From CAZUCU01 sp964618845 (GTDB lineage Bacteria > Patescibacteriota > Minisyncoccia > Phycocordibacterales > JAACPR01): a stretch of 16,033 bases of DNA. Below are positions 7,048 to 12,095 of this stretch, in pieces. Positions within the stretch are counted from its first letter, which is position 1. Each line of letters starts with the position of its first letter. The position numbers and the translations under genes are program-made. The notes beneath the pieces were generated by a model, which was not told the DNA's origin, did no database searches, and saw only the letters and a list, made by a program, of their open reading frames with translations. Location: positions 1-16,033 of the forward strand of contig CAZUCU010000014.1 of the NCBI GenBank assembly GCA_964618845.1, given 5' to 3'.

Positions 7048-7647
7048 ATGCAAAAAAGAGAAAGAACATTAGTTATTATAAAACCAGATGGAATTCAAAG
7101 ATCACTAATTGGTGAAGTCATTAAAAGATTAGAAAGAGTTGGGCTTAAATTAGTTGCATCTAAGTTTTTGATACCAAAAAAAGAGGTAGTTGAAAAACAT
7201 TATACAGTTGATCCTAATTGGAAAAGAAATGTTGGAGAAAAATCTATGGCCGCTTATGAAAAACAGGGGAAAGAGCCACCCCTAAAAGACTCTGTTGAAA
7301 TGGGTAATTTTGTTTTAGATAAACTTATAAAATATTTTTCTTCAGGTCCTGTTATGGCAATGGTCTGGGAAGGAGCTCATTCAGTAGCTATAGTTAGAAA
7401 ATTGGTTGGAGGAACGGAACCTCGAACTTCAGATGTTGGAACGATAAGAGGAGACTTTGTTCATGATTCTTATGAGATTTCTGATGTCGATGGGAGAGCT
7501 GTGCGAAATGTGGTTCATGCATCAGGTTCTTTCGAAGAAGCTAATAAGGAAATTCCAGTTTGGTTTGGTGAAAATGAATTGATTGACTATCGACTTATTC
7601 AAGAAGCGATTCTTTATGATGTGAATTTGGATGGAATATTAGAATAA
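7048..7647 (+). CDS. ndk: Nucleoside diphosphate kinase, long form
   Basis: Transfers the gamma phosphate of NTPs to NDPs through a phosphohistidine. The N-terminal TLVIIKPDGIQRSLIGEV (K12) and RNVVHASGS with the catalytic H157 are diagnostic, as are SGPVMAMVWEG (99-109) and GTIRGDF (131-137). At 199 aa it is well above the usual 140 or so. The extra residues lie mainly between HYTVDPN (51-57) and FSSGPVMAM (a ~30-aa charged insert), in HDSYEISDVDGRA before the catalytic block, and at the C-terminus. It stands between two inverted repeats, so it may be transcribed apart from map. No SD and no clear promoter were found. Confidence 0.93.
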   Translation: MQKRERTLVIIKPDGIQRSLIGEVIKRLERVGLKLVASKFLIPKKEVVEKHYTVDPNWKRNVGEKSMAAYEKQGKEPPLKDSVEMGNFVLDKLIKYFSSGPVMAMVWEGAHSVAIVRKLVGGTEPRTSDVGTIRGDFVHDSYEISDVDGRAVRNVVHASGSFEEANKEIPVWFGENELIDYRLIQEAILYDVNLDGILE

Positions 7648-7747
7648 AATTCGAAATTTGAAACACTAAATACGAAACTCCAAATTCATGTTTGTGATTT
7701 CGAATTTCTGATTTGTTTCGGATTTCTAATTTCTAATTTCGAATTTT
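7647..7747. repeat. Imperfect inverted repeat of AATTTCGAATT-type units after ndk
   Basis: The left arm (about 7647-7689: TTCGAAATTTG, ACGAAACTCC) and right arm (about 7701-7747: GTTTCGGATTTC, TAATTTCGAATTT) are imperfect reverse complements over about 40 nt, around a short centre near 7690-7700. The left arm begins at the ndk stop codon. It could end ndk transcription as a long RNA hairpin, though no U-tract follows directly. Its composition is quite different from the repeat on the other side of ndk. Confidence 0.6.
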
Positions 7748-7790
7748 TTGAATTGTTGATAACTCAAAAGCGCCTTGCAAAATATAAGAC

Positions 7791-7817
7791 TTGCATAAAA
7801 TTTTTTAGGTGTATAAT
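7791..7817 (+). promoter_or_regulatory. Promoter of the candidate ncRNA
   Basis: TTGCAT (7791-7796) and a consensus TATAAT (7812-7817) are 15 nt apart, or CTTGCA and TATAAT 16 nt apart. Transcription should start near 7823-7824, exactly where the closing stem of the RNA begins. Confidence 0.6.
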
Positions 7818-7822
7818 TAGAT

Positions 7823-7972
7823 TGGGCCACGAAGAAAAATATCTAATCTTTATTTTTCAAGGGCAAGTCAAATCGGTAAGCATCTTGGTGTATTATCTGA
7901 GACCGCCCACCTGGCTTTGGCTAGGTATTACTTCGGGCCCACCCAAAAAAATCCGCTTAAGCGGATTTTTTT
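7823..7972 (+). ncRNA. Structured non-coding RNA, family unassigned (6S-like layout possible)
   Basis: A stand-alone transcript of about 150 nt is bounded by a promoter and a perfect intrinsic terminator and has no credible ORF. The ends pair: TGGGCC, a bulged A, then CGAAG (7823-7834) with CTTCGGGCCCA (7931-7941), 11 bp. Inside are an A/U hairpin (7835-7841 with 7851-7857), a GGGC/GCCC stem (7861-7864 with 7905-7908) and a 7-bp hairpin ACCTGGC/GCTAGGT (7909-7915 with 7920-7926, loop TTTG). A closing stem, a bubble with a small hairpin on its 3' side, and a terminal stem recall 6S RNA, but no conserved 6S, SRP or tmRNA motif was recognised. The next gene at 7997 has its own promoter beyond the terminator, which argues against a riboswitch. 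Confidence 0.65.
7945..7972 (+). terminator. Perfect palindromic terminator of the ncRNA
   Basis: A7 followed by ATCCGC, TTAA, GCGGAT and T7: a 12-bp stem with a 4-nt loop, followed on the plus strand by a T-run. The palindrome is symmetrical and so could work in both directions. Confidence 0.9.
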
Positions 7973-7981
7973 GTTTTCTGG

Positions 7982-7990
7982 TGATATAAT
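7982..7990 (+). promoter_or_regulatory. Extended -10 (TGATATAAT), predicted leaderless
   Basis: TGATATAAT ends 6 nt before the ATG at 7997, just after the terminator of the ncRNA. The transcript would start at or next to the start codon. Confidence 0.65.
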
Positions 7991-7996
7991 TTCTTC

Positions 7997-8383
7997 ATGA
8001 ATATGAGAATAATTCTTTGGAAAGAAATACTTTTCGTTGCTATTTTAACTTTATTTTTGCATTTAGTGTCTCTTAAATTTTTTTTATATTGGACGATTTG
8101 GTGGTTTGATATTCCACTTCACTTTTTGGGTGGATTTTTGATAGGGTTAATTGCAATTTCATTTCTTAAAATAATAAATAGAAATACATTTGTGACTTTT
8201 AACTTGTTTTTTTTGACTATCTTTGCAGTTATGATAGTTGGTTTGGTTTGGGAACTCTGGGAGCTTTTTGTGGGTTTTACTACAGTTCTAAATGACAAAG
8301 GAGACACTATTTTGGATTTAATAATGGATATTTTGGGAGGAGTTTTTTCTGTTTTGTATTACTATTTAAAATTTTCCAAATAA
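7997..8383 (+). CDS. Small integral membrane protein, VanZ/YjdF-like motif pattern
   Basis: A 128-aa protein with about four hydrophobic segments (roughly residues 9-36, 41-60, 66-93 and 105-124). Polar residues are spaced as in VanZ- and DUF2238 (YjdF)-type proteins: D38 and H42 (WFDIPLHFLGG), E86 and E89 (VWELWELF), then D103, D107, D111 and G114 (DTILDLIMDILGG). No biochemical role can be assigned. The membrane protein at 14569-15177 has the same D..H / E..E / DL...G order, so the two may be distant paralogues. It converges on rplT, with the long palindromic repeat between. ATG 7997 is chosen because the -10 box sits 6 nt before it. Confidence 0.7.
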   Translation: MNMRIILWKEILFVAILTLFLHLVSLKFFLYWTIWWFDIPLHFLGGFLIGLIAISFLKIINRNTFVTFNLFFLTIFAVMIVGLVWELWELFVGFTTVLNDKGDTILDLIMDILGGVFSVLYYYLKFSK

Positions 8384-8402
8384 ACTACTTTTCCCCGAAA
8401 AC

Positions 8403-8502
8403 TAATCCGCCCCAAATAAAATACCTATATTTTAAAAAATCGGGGTGCCCTGCGGCAGGGATCTATTTTTTAAAATATAGGTATTTTATTTTAGGCGGAT
8501 TA
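8403..8502. repeat. Long palindromic repeat element, copy 1 (MITE/REP-like)
   Basis: A 27-bp perfect stem (8414-8440 with 8465-8491) and, after a 2-nt mismatch, a 9-bp outer stem TAATCCGCC/GGCGGATTA (8403-8411 with 8494-8502) surround a 24-nt GC-rich loop (8441-8464). The loop holds a small inverted repeat CCCTGC G GCAGGG (8448-8460). The reverse complement of the core and loop recurs at 11421-11503 with only three transitions in the loop. The outer arm includes the rplT stop codon. Lying between convergent genes, it may also end transcription both ways. Confidence 0.85.
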
Positions 8503-8844
8503 TTTGAGTTCTTTTATCAATCTTTCAAAAACTTCTGGTTTATCTTTGGCAATTTCTGACAAAACTTTTCTATTCAAAGTCACACCTTTTTTCTTGGCCA
8601 GATCTATAAATTTGCTATATGAAAATCCGTGTTGTCTTAAAGCTGCGTTTAATCTTGTAATCCAAAGACCCCTGAAGACTCCTTTTTTCTTTCTTCTGTC
8701 ATTCAAAGCATGAGAACCTGCTTTTCTGATTGCTTCATTGGCTTGTCTTTCTTTTTTGCTTCGACCAAATCTATAGCCCTTGACCATTGCCAACTTGTTT
8801 TTTCTTGTTTTATTTGATGTTGTTCCTCTTTTTACTCTTGCCAT
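8500..8844 (-). CDS. rplT: 50S ribosomal protein L20
   Basis: bL20 binds 23S rRNA early in 50S assembly; in E. coli it represses rpmI-rplT translation. The 114-aa length is normal. It begins MARVKRG, has the AMVKGYRFGRSKKERQANEA block and FRGLWITRLNAALRQHGFSYSKF near residues 58-80. It follows rpmI after 6 nt in the classical infC-rpmI-rplT order. Its TAA stop lies in the outer arm of the palindromic repeat. No good SD is close to the start. Confidence 0.96.
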   Translation of the reverse strand: MARVKRGTTSNKTRKNKLAMVKGYRFGRSKKERQANEAIRKAGSHALNDRRKKKGVFRGLWITRLNAALRQHGFSYSKFIDLAKKKGVTLNRKVLSEIAKDKPEVFERLIKELK

Positions 8845-8850
8845 ATTATT

Positions 8851-9036
8851 TTATTTTCCTGGTAAAAATCTACGGGTAATTTTATTTGACCATTTAATTT
8901 CTTGTCCTCTTTTCTTGTTTAAATTTACTTTTCCACTTTCTTTTGCATTAAAATGATTCTGGCCAGTTTTTCTCGCAATTAATTTACCGTTGTTTGTAAA
9001 TTTTATTCTTTTTGTAAATGATTTATTTGTTTTCAT
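8851..9036 (-). CDS. rpmI: 50S ribosomal protein L35
   Basis: bL35 is a small basic 50S protein. At 61 aa it has near-normal length. KTNKSFTKRIKFTNNGKL at the N-terminus and the C-terminal TRRFLPGK match the family (usual pattern KT.....KRFK.T..GK...., ...L.G). Its ATG overlaps the infC TGA (ATGA, 9036-9033), so it is translationally coupled to infC. Confidence 0.93.
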   Translation of the reverse strand: MKTNKSFTKRIKFTNNGKLIARKTGQNHFNAKESGKVNLNKKRGQEIKWSNKITRRFLPGK

Positions 9037-9551
9037 TTTGTTTTTTCTATGATCATTGCTAATCCCTTTGGGCTTCGTTTTGGTTCCTCGGCGACCCTAA
9101 AGTCATCGGGAATAAATTTAAGAATCCTATTCAATCTTTCATTTAAAAATTGCTTATCAAGAAACTTGGATCTTCCAACAAGGAAAAGTTCAATTTTTAT
9201 TCGATGACCTTTTTTTAACCAATCAGATGTTTTATTAGCCTTTATTTTTAAATCATTTTCATCTGTAGCCAATTTTATTTGTATGCTTTTGACTTCTGCA
9301 TTGTGAGTTTTGGCTTTTTGAAGTTTCTGCTTCTTTTTTTGGTCGTATTGAAATTTACCATAATCCATTATTTTCGCAACTGGGGGATTGGCTTCTGATG
9401 AAATTTCTATAAGATCCATCTCCATTTCTCTGGCTTTGGCAAGGGCTTCTTGTTTCGTGAGTATCCCAAAATTATCTCCAGTATCAGAAATAACTCGTAA
9501 TTCTTTAGCACGTATCATTTCATTAATCGCAATATAATTCCTTTTTGACAA
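9033..9551 (-). CDS. infC: Translation initiation factor IF-3
   Basis: IF-3 keeps the 30S subunit free and proofreads start-codon pairing. Both domains are present: the N-terminal INEMIRAKELRVISDTGD and LTKQEALAKAREMEMDLIEI up to NPPVAKIMDYGKFQYDQ, then the C-domain with KSIQIKLATDENDLKIKANK and GRSKFLDKQ. No ATG fits the start. A longer frame reaches 9605, but that includes the promoter. TTG at 9551 gives 172 aa. ATT at 9533 (166 aa), 5 nt after AAGGA, is a real rival, because infC uses rare AUU-type starts for autoregulation in many bacteria. It leads the infC-rpmI-rplT operon. Confidence 0.93.
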   Translation of the reverse strand: MSKRNYIAINEMIRAKELRVISDTGDNFGILTKQEALAKAREMEMDLIEISSEANPPVAKIMDYGKFQYDQKKKQKLQKAKTHNAEVKSIQIKLATDENDLKIKANKTSDWLKKGHRIKIELFLVGRSKFLDKQFLNERLNRILKFIPDDFRVAEEPKRSPKGLAMIIEKTK

Positions 9552-9584
9552 TTTTTTTCTTTTTTTAATTTTTAATATTATGTA

Positions 9585-9593
9585 ATTATAACA
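9585..9593 (-). promoter_or_regulatory. Extended -10 promoter of infC-rpmI-rplT
   Basis: On the minus strand TGTTATAAT (9593-9585) is a consensus extended -10. Transcription would start near 9578 and leave a leader of about 27 nt to the TTG or 45 nt to the ATT. No clear -35 is seen. It excludes the in-frame start at 9605. Confidence 0.65.
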
Positions 9594-9632
9594 CAAAAAT
9601 ACCAAAAAGAAAGTTTTTAAATCTAAGGTAAC

Positions 9633-9673
9633 AAATAAAAATCTGTCGTATATTTTACGACAGATTTTTATTT
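9633..9673. terminator. 18-bp perfect stem terminator after the acidic repeat peptide
   Basis: AAATAAAAATCTGTCGTA (9633-9650) and its exact complement (9656-9673) enclose the loop TATTT. U-rich runs lie on both sides, so it can work in either direction; its obvious client is the minus-strand peptide gene ending at 9687. Confidence 0.85.
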
Positions 9674-9686
9674 AACATTACTTTGT

Positions 9687-9854
9687 CTATATTGCCGTTG
9701 GTTCCTCTGTTATTTCTTCTACTGGCATCTCTGGTGCTTCTGGTTCTTCTACTGGCATCTCTGGTGCTTCTACTGGCATCTCTGGTGTTGCCTCTTCATT
9801 AGTTGTAACTTGATCTTGTGGAGTCGTTCCACTATTATTTTGCGTTTCATCCAT
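9687..9854 (-). CDS. 55-aa acidic peptide with APEMPVE repeats, unknown function
   Basis: ATG 9854 to TAG 9687 encodes 55 aa. The first 20 or so residues are polar (MDETQNNSGTTPQDQ), followed by three copies of the heptad APEMPVE (first copy TPEMPVE), spaced by 7 and 10 residues, and an EEITEEPTAI end. There is no membrane segment and almost no hydrophobic core, so it should be disordered and strongly acidic. It has its own TGTTATAAT promoter, a leader hairpin and a strong terminator, which supports a real, separately transcribed gene. Pro/Glu-rich repeats often act as spacers or protein-binding tails. Function unknown. Confidence 0.6.
   Translation of the reverse strand: MDETQNNSGTTPQDQVTTNEEATPEMPVEAPEMPVEEPEAPEMPVEEITEEPTAI
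9718..9790. repeat. Three copies of a 21-nt coding repeat
   Basis: TCTACTGGCATCTCTGGTG starts at 9718, 9748 and 9769, nearly identical at DNA level. The offsets are 30 and 21 nt, both multiples of three, so the minus-strand frame is kept. Near-identity at third positions implies recent expansion. Confidence 0.85.
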
Positions 9855-9876
9855 AAAAATTATGTAAATTATAAAA

Positions 9877-9910
9877 CTCGTATAAATACGAGAACACCAT
9901 AATTATAACA
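9877..9910 (-). promoter_or_regulatory. Promoter and leader hairpin of the acidic repeat peptide
   Basis: On the minus strand TGTTATAAT (9910-9902) is an extended -10, with TTGCTT 18 nt upstream as -35. The leader holds the hairpin CTCGTA-TTTA-TACGAG (9892-9877) followed by TTTTAT, which could attenuate or stabilise the RNA. A second TATAAT (9873-9868) lies 13 nt before the ATG and could be an alternative start. Confidence 0.5.
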
Positions 9911-9961
9911 TTAAAATTTCACCAAAAGCAATAAATATGATATTTTATTCATATCAACAAT

Positions 9962-10420
9962 ATGATAAAGAAAGATTTAAAAAAAACCAGAATTAAAAAA
10001 AAAGAGATAATAGGAAGATTAGAGAGAGTATCTTTGCCAGAGTTTAATTTAGAAAACATAGAGGCCAAAATTGATACTGGTGCTTACAATAGCTCCATTC
10101 ATGTTTCTGAGATAAGAGAGGTTCAAACACCAAAGGGTCCATCTCTTAGATTCAAATTACTTGATGAAGAACATCCAGAACATAACGAAAAAGAATTTGT
10201 GGCTTTAAAATTTGACAAAAAAAATATTAGAAATTCTATAGGAGGAAGTGAAACAAGATATTTAATCCCAACAAAAATATTCTTGAAAAATCAAGAATTT
10301 GATGTAAAGTTGGGTCTTTCGAATAGAAAAGAGATGAGATATCCAATTCTTATAGGTAGAAAAATTATAAAGAAACATTTTGTGGTAGACGCTGCCAAAA
10401 GATTCACCTCTCCACAATAG
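9962..10420 (+). CDS. RimB-like retropepsin-fold protein (RimK/LysX-associated, DUF785 type)
   Basis: A 152-aa soluble protein of the family once called ATP-dependent zinc protease and later seen as a retropepsin-like fold. The signature AKIDTGAYNSSIH (D38-T39-G40-A41) gives the aspartic-protease-like motif. GGSETRYLIPTKIFL and LSNRKEMRYPILIGRKII are the two other family blocks, ending FVVDAAKRFTSP. It lies 25 nt upstream of rimK; in other bacteria relatives are encoded beside RimK and modify its glutamylation output. Whether it cleaves anything cannot be read from sequence. The start has no SD; a small inverted repeat TGATAT/ATATCA lies just before it. Confidence 0.8.
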   Translation: MIKKDLKKTRIKKKEIIGRLERVSLPEFNLENIEAKIDTGAYNSSIHVSEIREVQTPKGPSLRFKLLDEEHPEHNEKEFVALKFDKKNIRNSIGGSETRYLIPTKIFLKNQEFDVKLGLSNRKEMRYPILIGRKIIKKHFVVDAAKRFTSPQ

Positions 10421-10445
10421 CCAAGATAGATTAAAATATTTAATT

Positions 10446-11399
10446 ATGAAAATAGCAATTTTATCAAGAAATCCGGAATTATATTCAACAAAAAGACTTG
10501 TTGAAGCCGGAATTTTAAAAGGTCACAATGTTGTAGTATTAAATTATACTAAATGCCATCTGGTAATGGAAAAAGGTCATCCTATGATAATTTATGAGGG
10601 GAACCATCTTTTGGATATAGATATTATAATTCCAAGAATTGGTGCTTCTGTTACAACCTTTGGTGCGGCGGTTATTAGACATTTTGGTCTTATGGGTGTA
10701 CCGACCTTACTTACTTCAACTGCTCTGATTCGCTCTAGGGACAAACTTCGGGCTACGCAAACAATATCTAAATCCGGAATTGGAATTCCTAAATCAGTTT
10801 TTGCAAGACACCCCAAATCAGACGACGTAAAAAGTTTAATTGATGAGGTTGGAGGTACACCTGTTATTTTAAAACTTTTGGAGGGGACACACGGAACCGG
10901 AGTTGTAAAAGCTGATTCTGTTTCTTCTGCCAAATCTGCAGTAGAAGCTTTTTCTGGAATTAAACAAGATTTAATTGTTCAAGAGTTTATTGCTGAGGCT
11001 AATGGTAAGGATATAAGGGCGTTTGTGGTTAATGGGGAAGTTGTTGGGGCGATGGAAAGAACAGGACAAGAAGATGAATTTCGATCGAATCTTCATAAAG
11101 GTGGAACGGCTAAGCCAATTATTCTCGATAAAAAAACTATTGCAATAGCACTTGAGGTTACTAAACTTCTTGGTTTATCTGTGGCTGGTGTTGATTTATT
11201 AATTTCTTCCAGAGGTCCACTTGTGATAGAAGTAAATTCATCTCCAGGACTTCAGGGGATTGAAAAAGCAACTGGGATTGATATTGCAGGTAAAATTATT
11301 GAGGCAGCAGAAAAAAGGTTTAATAAAGAAATTTTGGAAAAAGAGAAATCAAAAGTAAAGAAAAAGAAAAAAAGAAAGAAAAGAGATGATTTTGAGTAA
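10446..11399 (+). CDS. rimK: RimK-type ATP-grasp glutamate ligase
   Basis: An ATP-grasp ligase that in E. coli adds glutamates to the C-terminus of ribosomal protein S6. The 317-aa protein aligns by eye with RimK: N-terminal MKIAILSRNPELYSTKRLVEA, PRIGASVTTFGAAVIRHF (63-80), the ATP-binding K143 in VILKLLEGTHGTGV, KDIRAFVVNGEVVGAMER (188-205), and Mg ligands D250, E262 and N264 (EVNSSPGLQGIEKATGIDIA). Odd is the C-terminal tail, residues 299-314, almost all Lys/Arg, which could hold the enzyme on RNA or the ribosome. It forms a pair with the RimB-like gene. The substrate in this organism is inferred. Confidence 0.9.
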   Translation: MKIAILSRNPELYSTKRLVEAGILKGHNVVVLNYTKCHLVMEKGHPMIIYEGNHLLDIDIIIPRIGASVTTFGAAVIRHFGLMGVPTLLTSTALIRSRDKLRATQTISKSGIGIPKSVFARHPKSDDVKSLIDEVGGTPVILKLLEGTHGTGVVKADSVSSAKSAVEAFSGIKQDLIVQEFIAEANGKDIRAFVVNGEVVGAMERTGQEDEFRSNLHKGGTAKPIILDKKTIAIALEVTKLLGLSVAGVDLLISSRGPLVIEVNSSPGLQGIEKATGIDIAGKIIEAAEKRFNKEILEKEKSKVKKKKKRKKRDDFE

Positions 11400-11420
11400 A
11401 GAAAGTTCGAATAATCTCTC

Positions 11421-11503
11421 AAAATAAAATACACCTATATTTCAAAAATAGATCCCCGCCACAGGGTACCCCGATTTTTTAAAATATAGGTGTATTTTAT
11501 TTT
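11421..11503. repeat. Long palindromic repeat element, copy 2 (inverted relative to copy 1)
   Basis: A 22-bp perfect stem (11421-11442 with 11482-11503) with the core CACCTATATTT/AAATATAGGTG, continued by an A/T stem with one bulge, surrounds the loop at 11450-11473. The loop matches the reverse complement of the copy 1 loop at 21 of 24 positions, all differences being transitions. The GCC-rich outer arms of copy 1 are missing. It lies after rimK and may serve as its terminator. Confidence 0.85.
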
Positions 11504-11569
11504 TGAAAATCAGTTCTTGTCGGTAGTAAATAATAACTAAATACCTATCTGTTTAAATGTCTAACTATC

Positions 11570-11578
11570 TGCTAAAAT
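11570..11578 (+). promoter_or_regulatory. Extended -10 (TGCTAAAAT), predicted leaderless
   Basis: TGC then TAAAAT (11573-11578) ends 7 nt before the ATG at 11586. The stretch between copy 2 of the repeat and this box (11504-11569) shows nothing else recognisable. Confidence 0.55.
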
Positions 11579-11585
11579 CTTTTCT

Positions 11586-12095
11586 ATGAAAAAGAAAATC
11601 GTGGTAAACGATAAAATGCAAAAAGGCTACGCTTATTATTTAGTAAAGTCTATTGGCAAAAATTTTGACAAAGAATTCAAACCGGATTTAACACCCAAGC
11701 AAATGCTTGAACTCGGAGTTTTTGGTGGAATTTACATGAGAGACTGTATAAAAGAATTTCCAAAAAATTGGTTTAAAAAAGCTAAATTTGCAAAAGGAAG
11801 AAAAAGAGAAAAAGAATTAAATTATTTTGGTGTAAATGCTTCGCAACCTTTGAGTGTTTGGAAAAAGAAGGGTTGGATTTGGAAAGAGGATCCTCGAGGC
11901 TGGTTTCAATGGTACTGTCGTTATTATATGGGTCGAAGAATTCCCAAGGAAGATGAAAGGCAAATAAAAAGATGGAAAGCAATTAACCGTCATATTGCTC
12001 AAGTAGTTAAAAATTGCAGAAGGGGCGACACTTCGTGTCGCCCCCGCCAACGCCAAGCAATTTTACACTGGGCATATGATAGTAGAAAGTTTTAA
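11586..12095 (+). CDS. Conserved-looking basic protein with DPRGWFQWYCRYY motif, unknown function
   Basis: A 169-aa, basic, soluble protein rich in aromatic residues. The second half has the dense block DPRGWFQWYCRYYMGRR (102-118), then EDERQIKRW, RHIAQVVKNC and CRPRQRQAILHWAYDSRKF at the end. It resembles uncharacterised proteins that carry the same Trp/Arg-rich C-terminus, but no function is known to me. Cysteines are C54, C111, C144 and C151. Basic charge and W/R/Y density suggest nucleic-acid binding (inference). The codons for residues 146-153 form a perfect 10-bp GC-rich hairpin (12022-12044). It converges on the next gene with overlapping stops (TTAA). The start fits a leaderless promoter. 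Confidence 0.75.
   Translation: MKKKIVVNDKMQKGYAYYLVKSIGKNFDKEFKPDLTPKQMLELGVFGGIYMRDCIKEFPKNWFKKAKFAKGRKREKELNYFGVNASQPLSVWKKKGWIWKEDPRGWFQWYCRYYMGRRIPKEDERQIKRWKAINRHIAQVVKNCRRGDTSCRPRQRQAILHWAYDSRKF

Noticed and set aside
7823..7944. SRP (4.5S) RNA or tmRNA
   Set aside because: The SRP GGAA tetraloop/AGCA helix-8 motif and the tmRNA tRNA-like ends are absent.
7753..7989. 78-aa plus-strand ORF with a TTG start
   Set aside because: It runs through the ncRNA, its promoter and its terminator and has no protein-like features.
9718..9790. Short CRISPR array
   Set aside because: The units are 19-23 nt, with unequal 30 and 21 nt offsets, no unique spacers, and they encode an in-frame heptad repeat.
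11400..11425. tRNA T-loop-like GTTCGAAT
   Set aside because: No acceptor, D or anticodon arms can be built around it.
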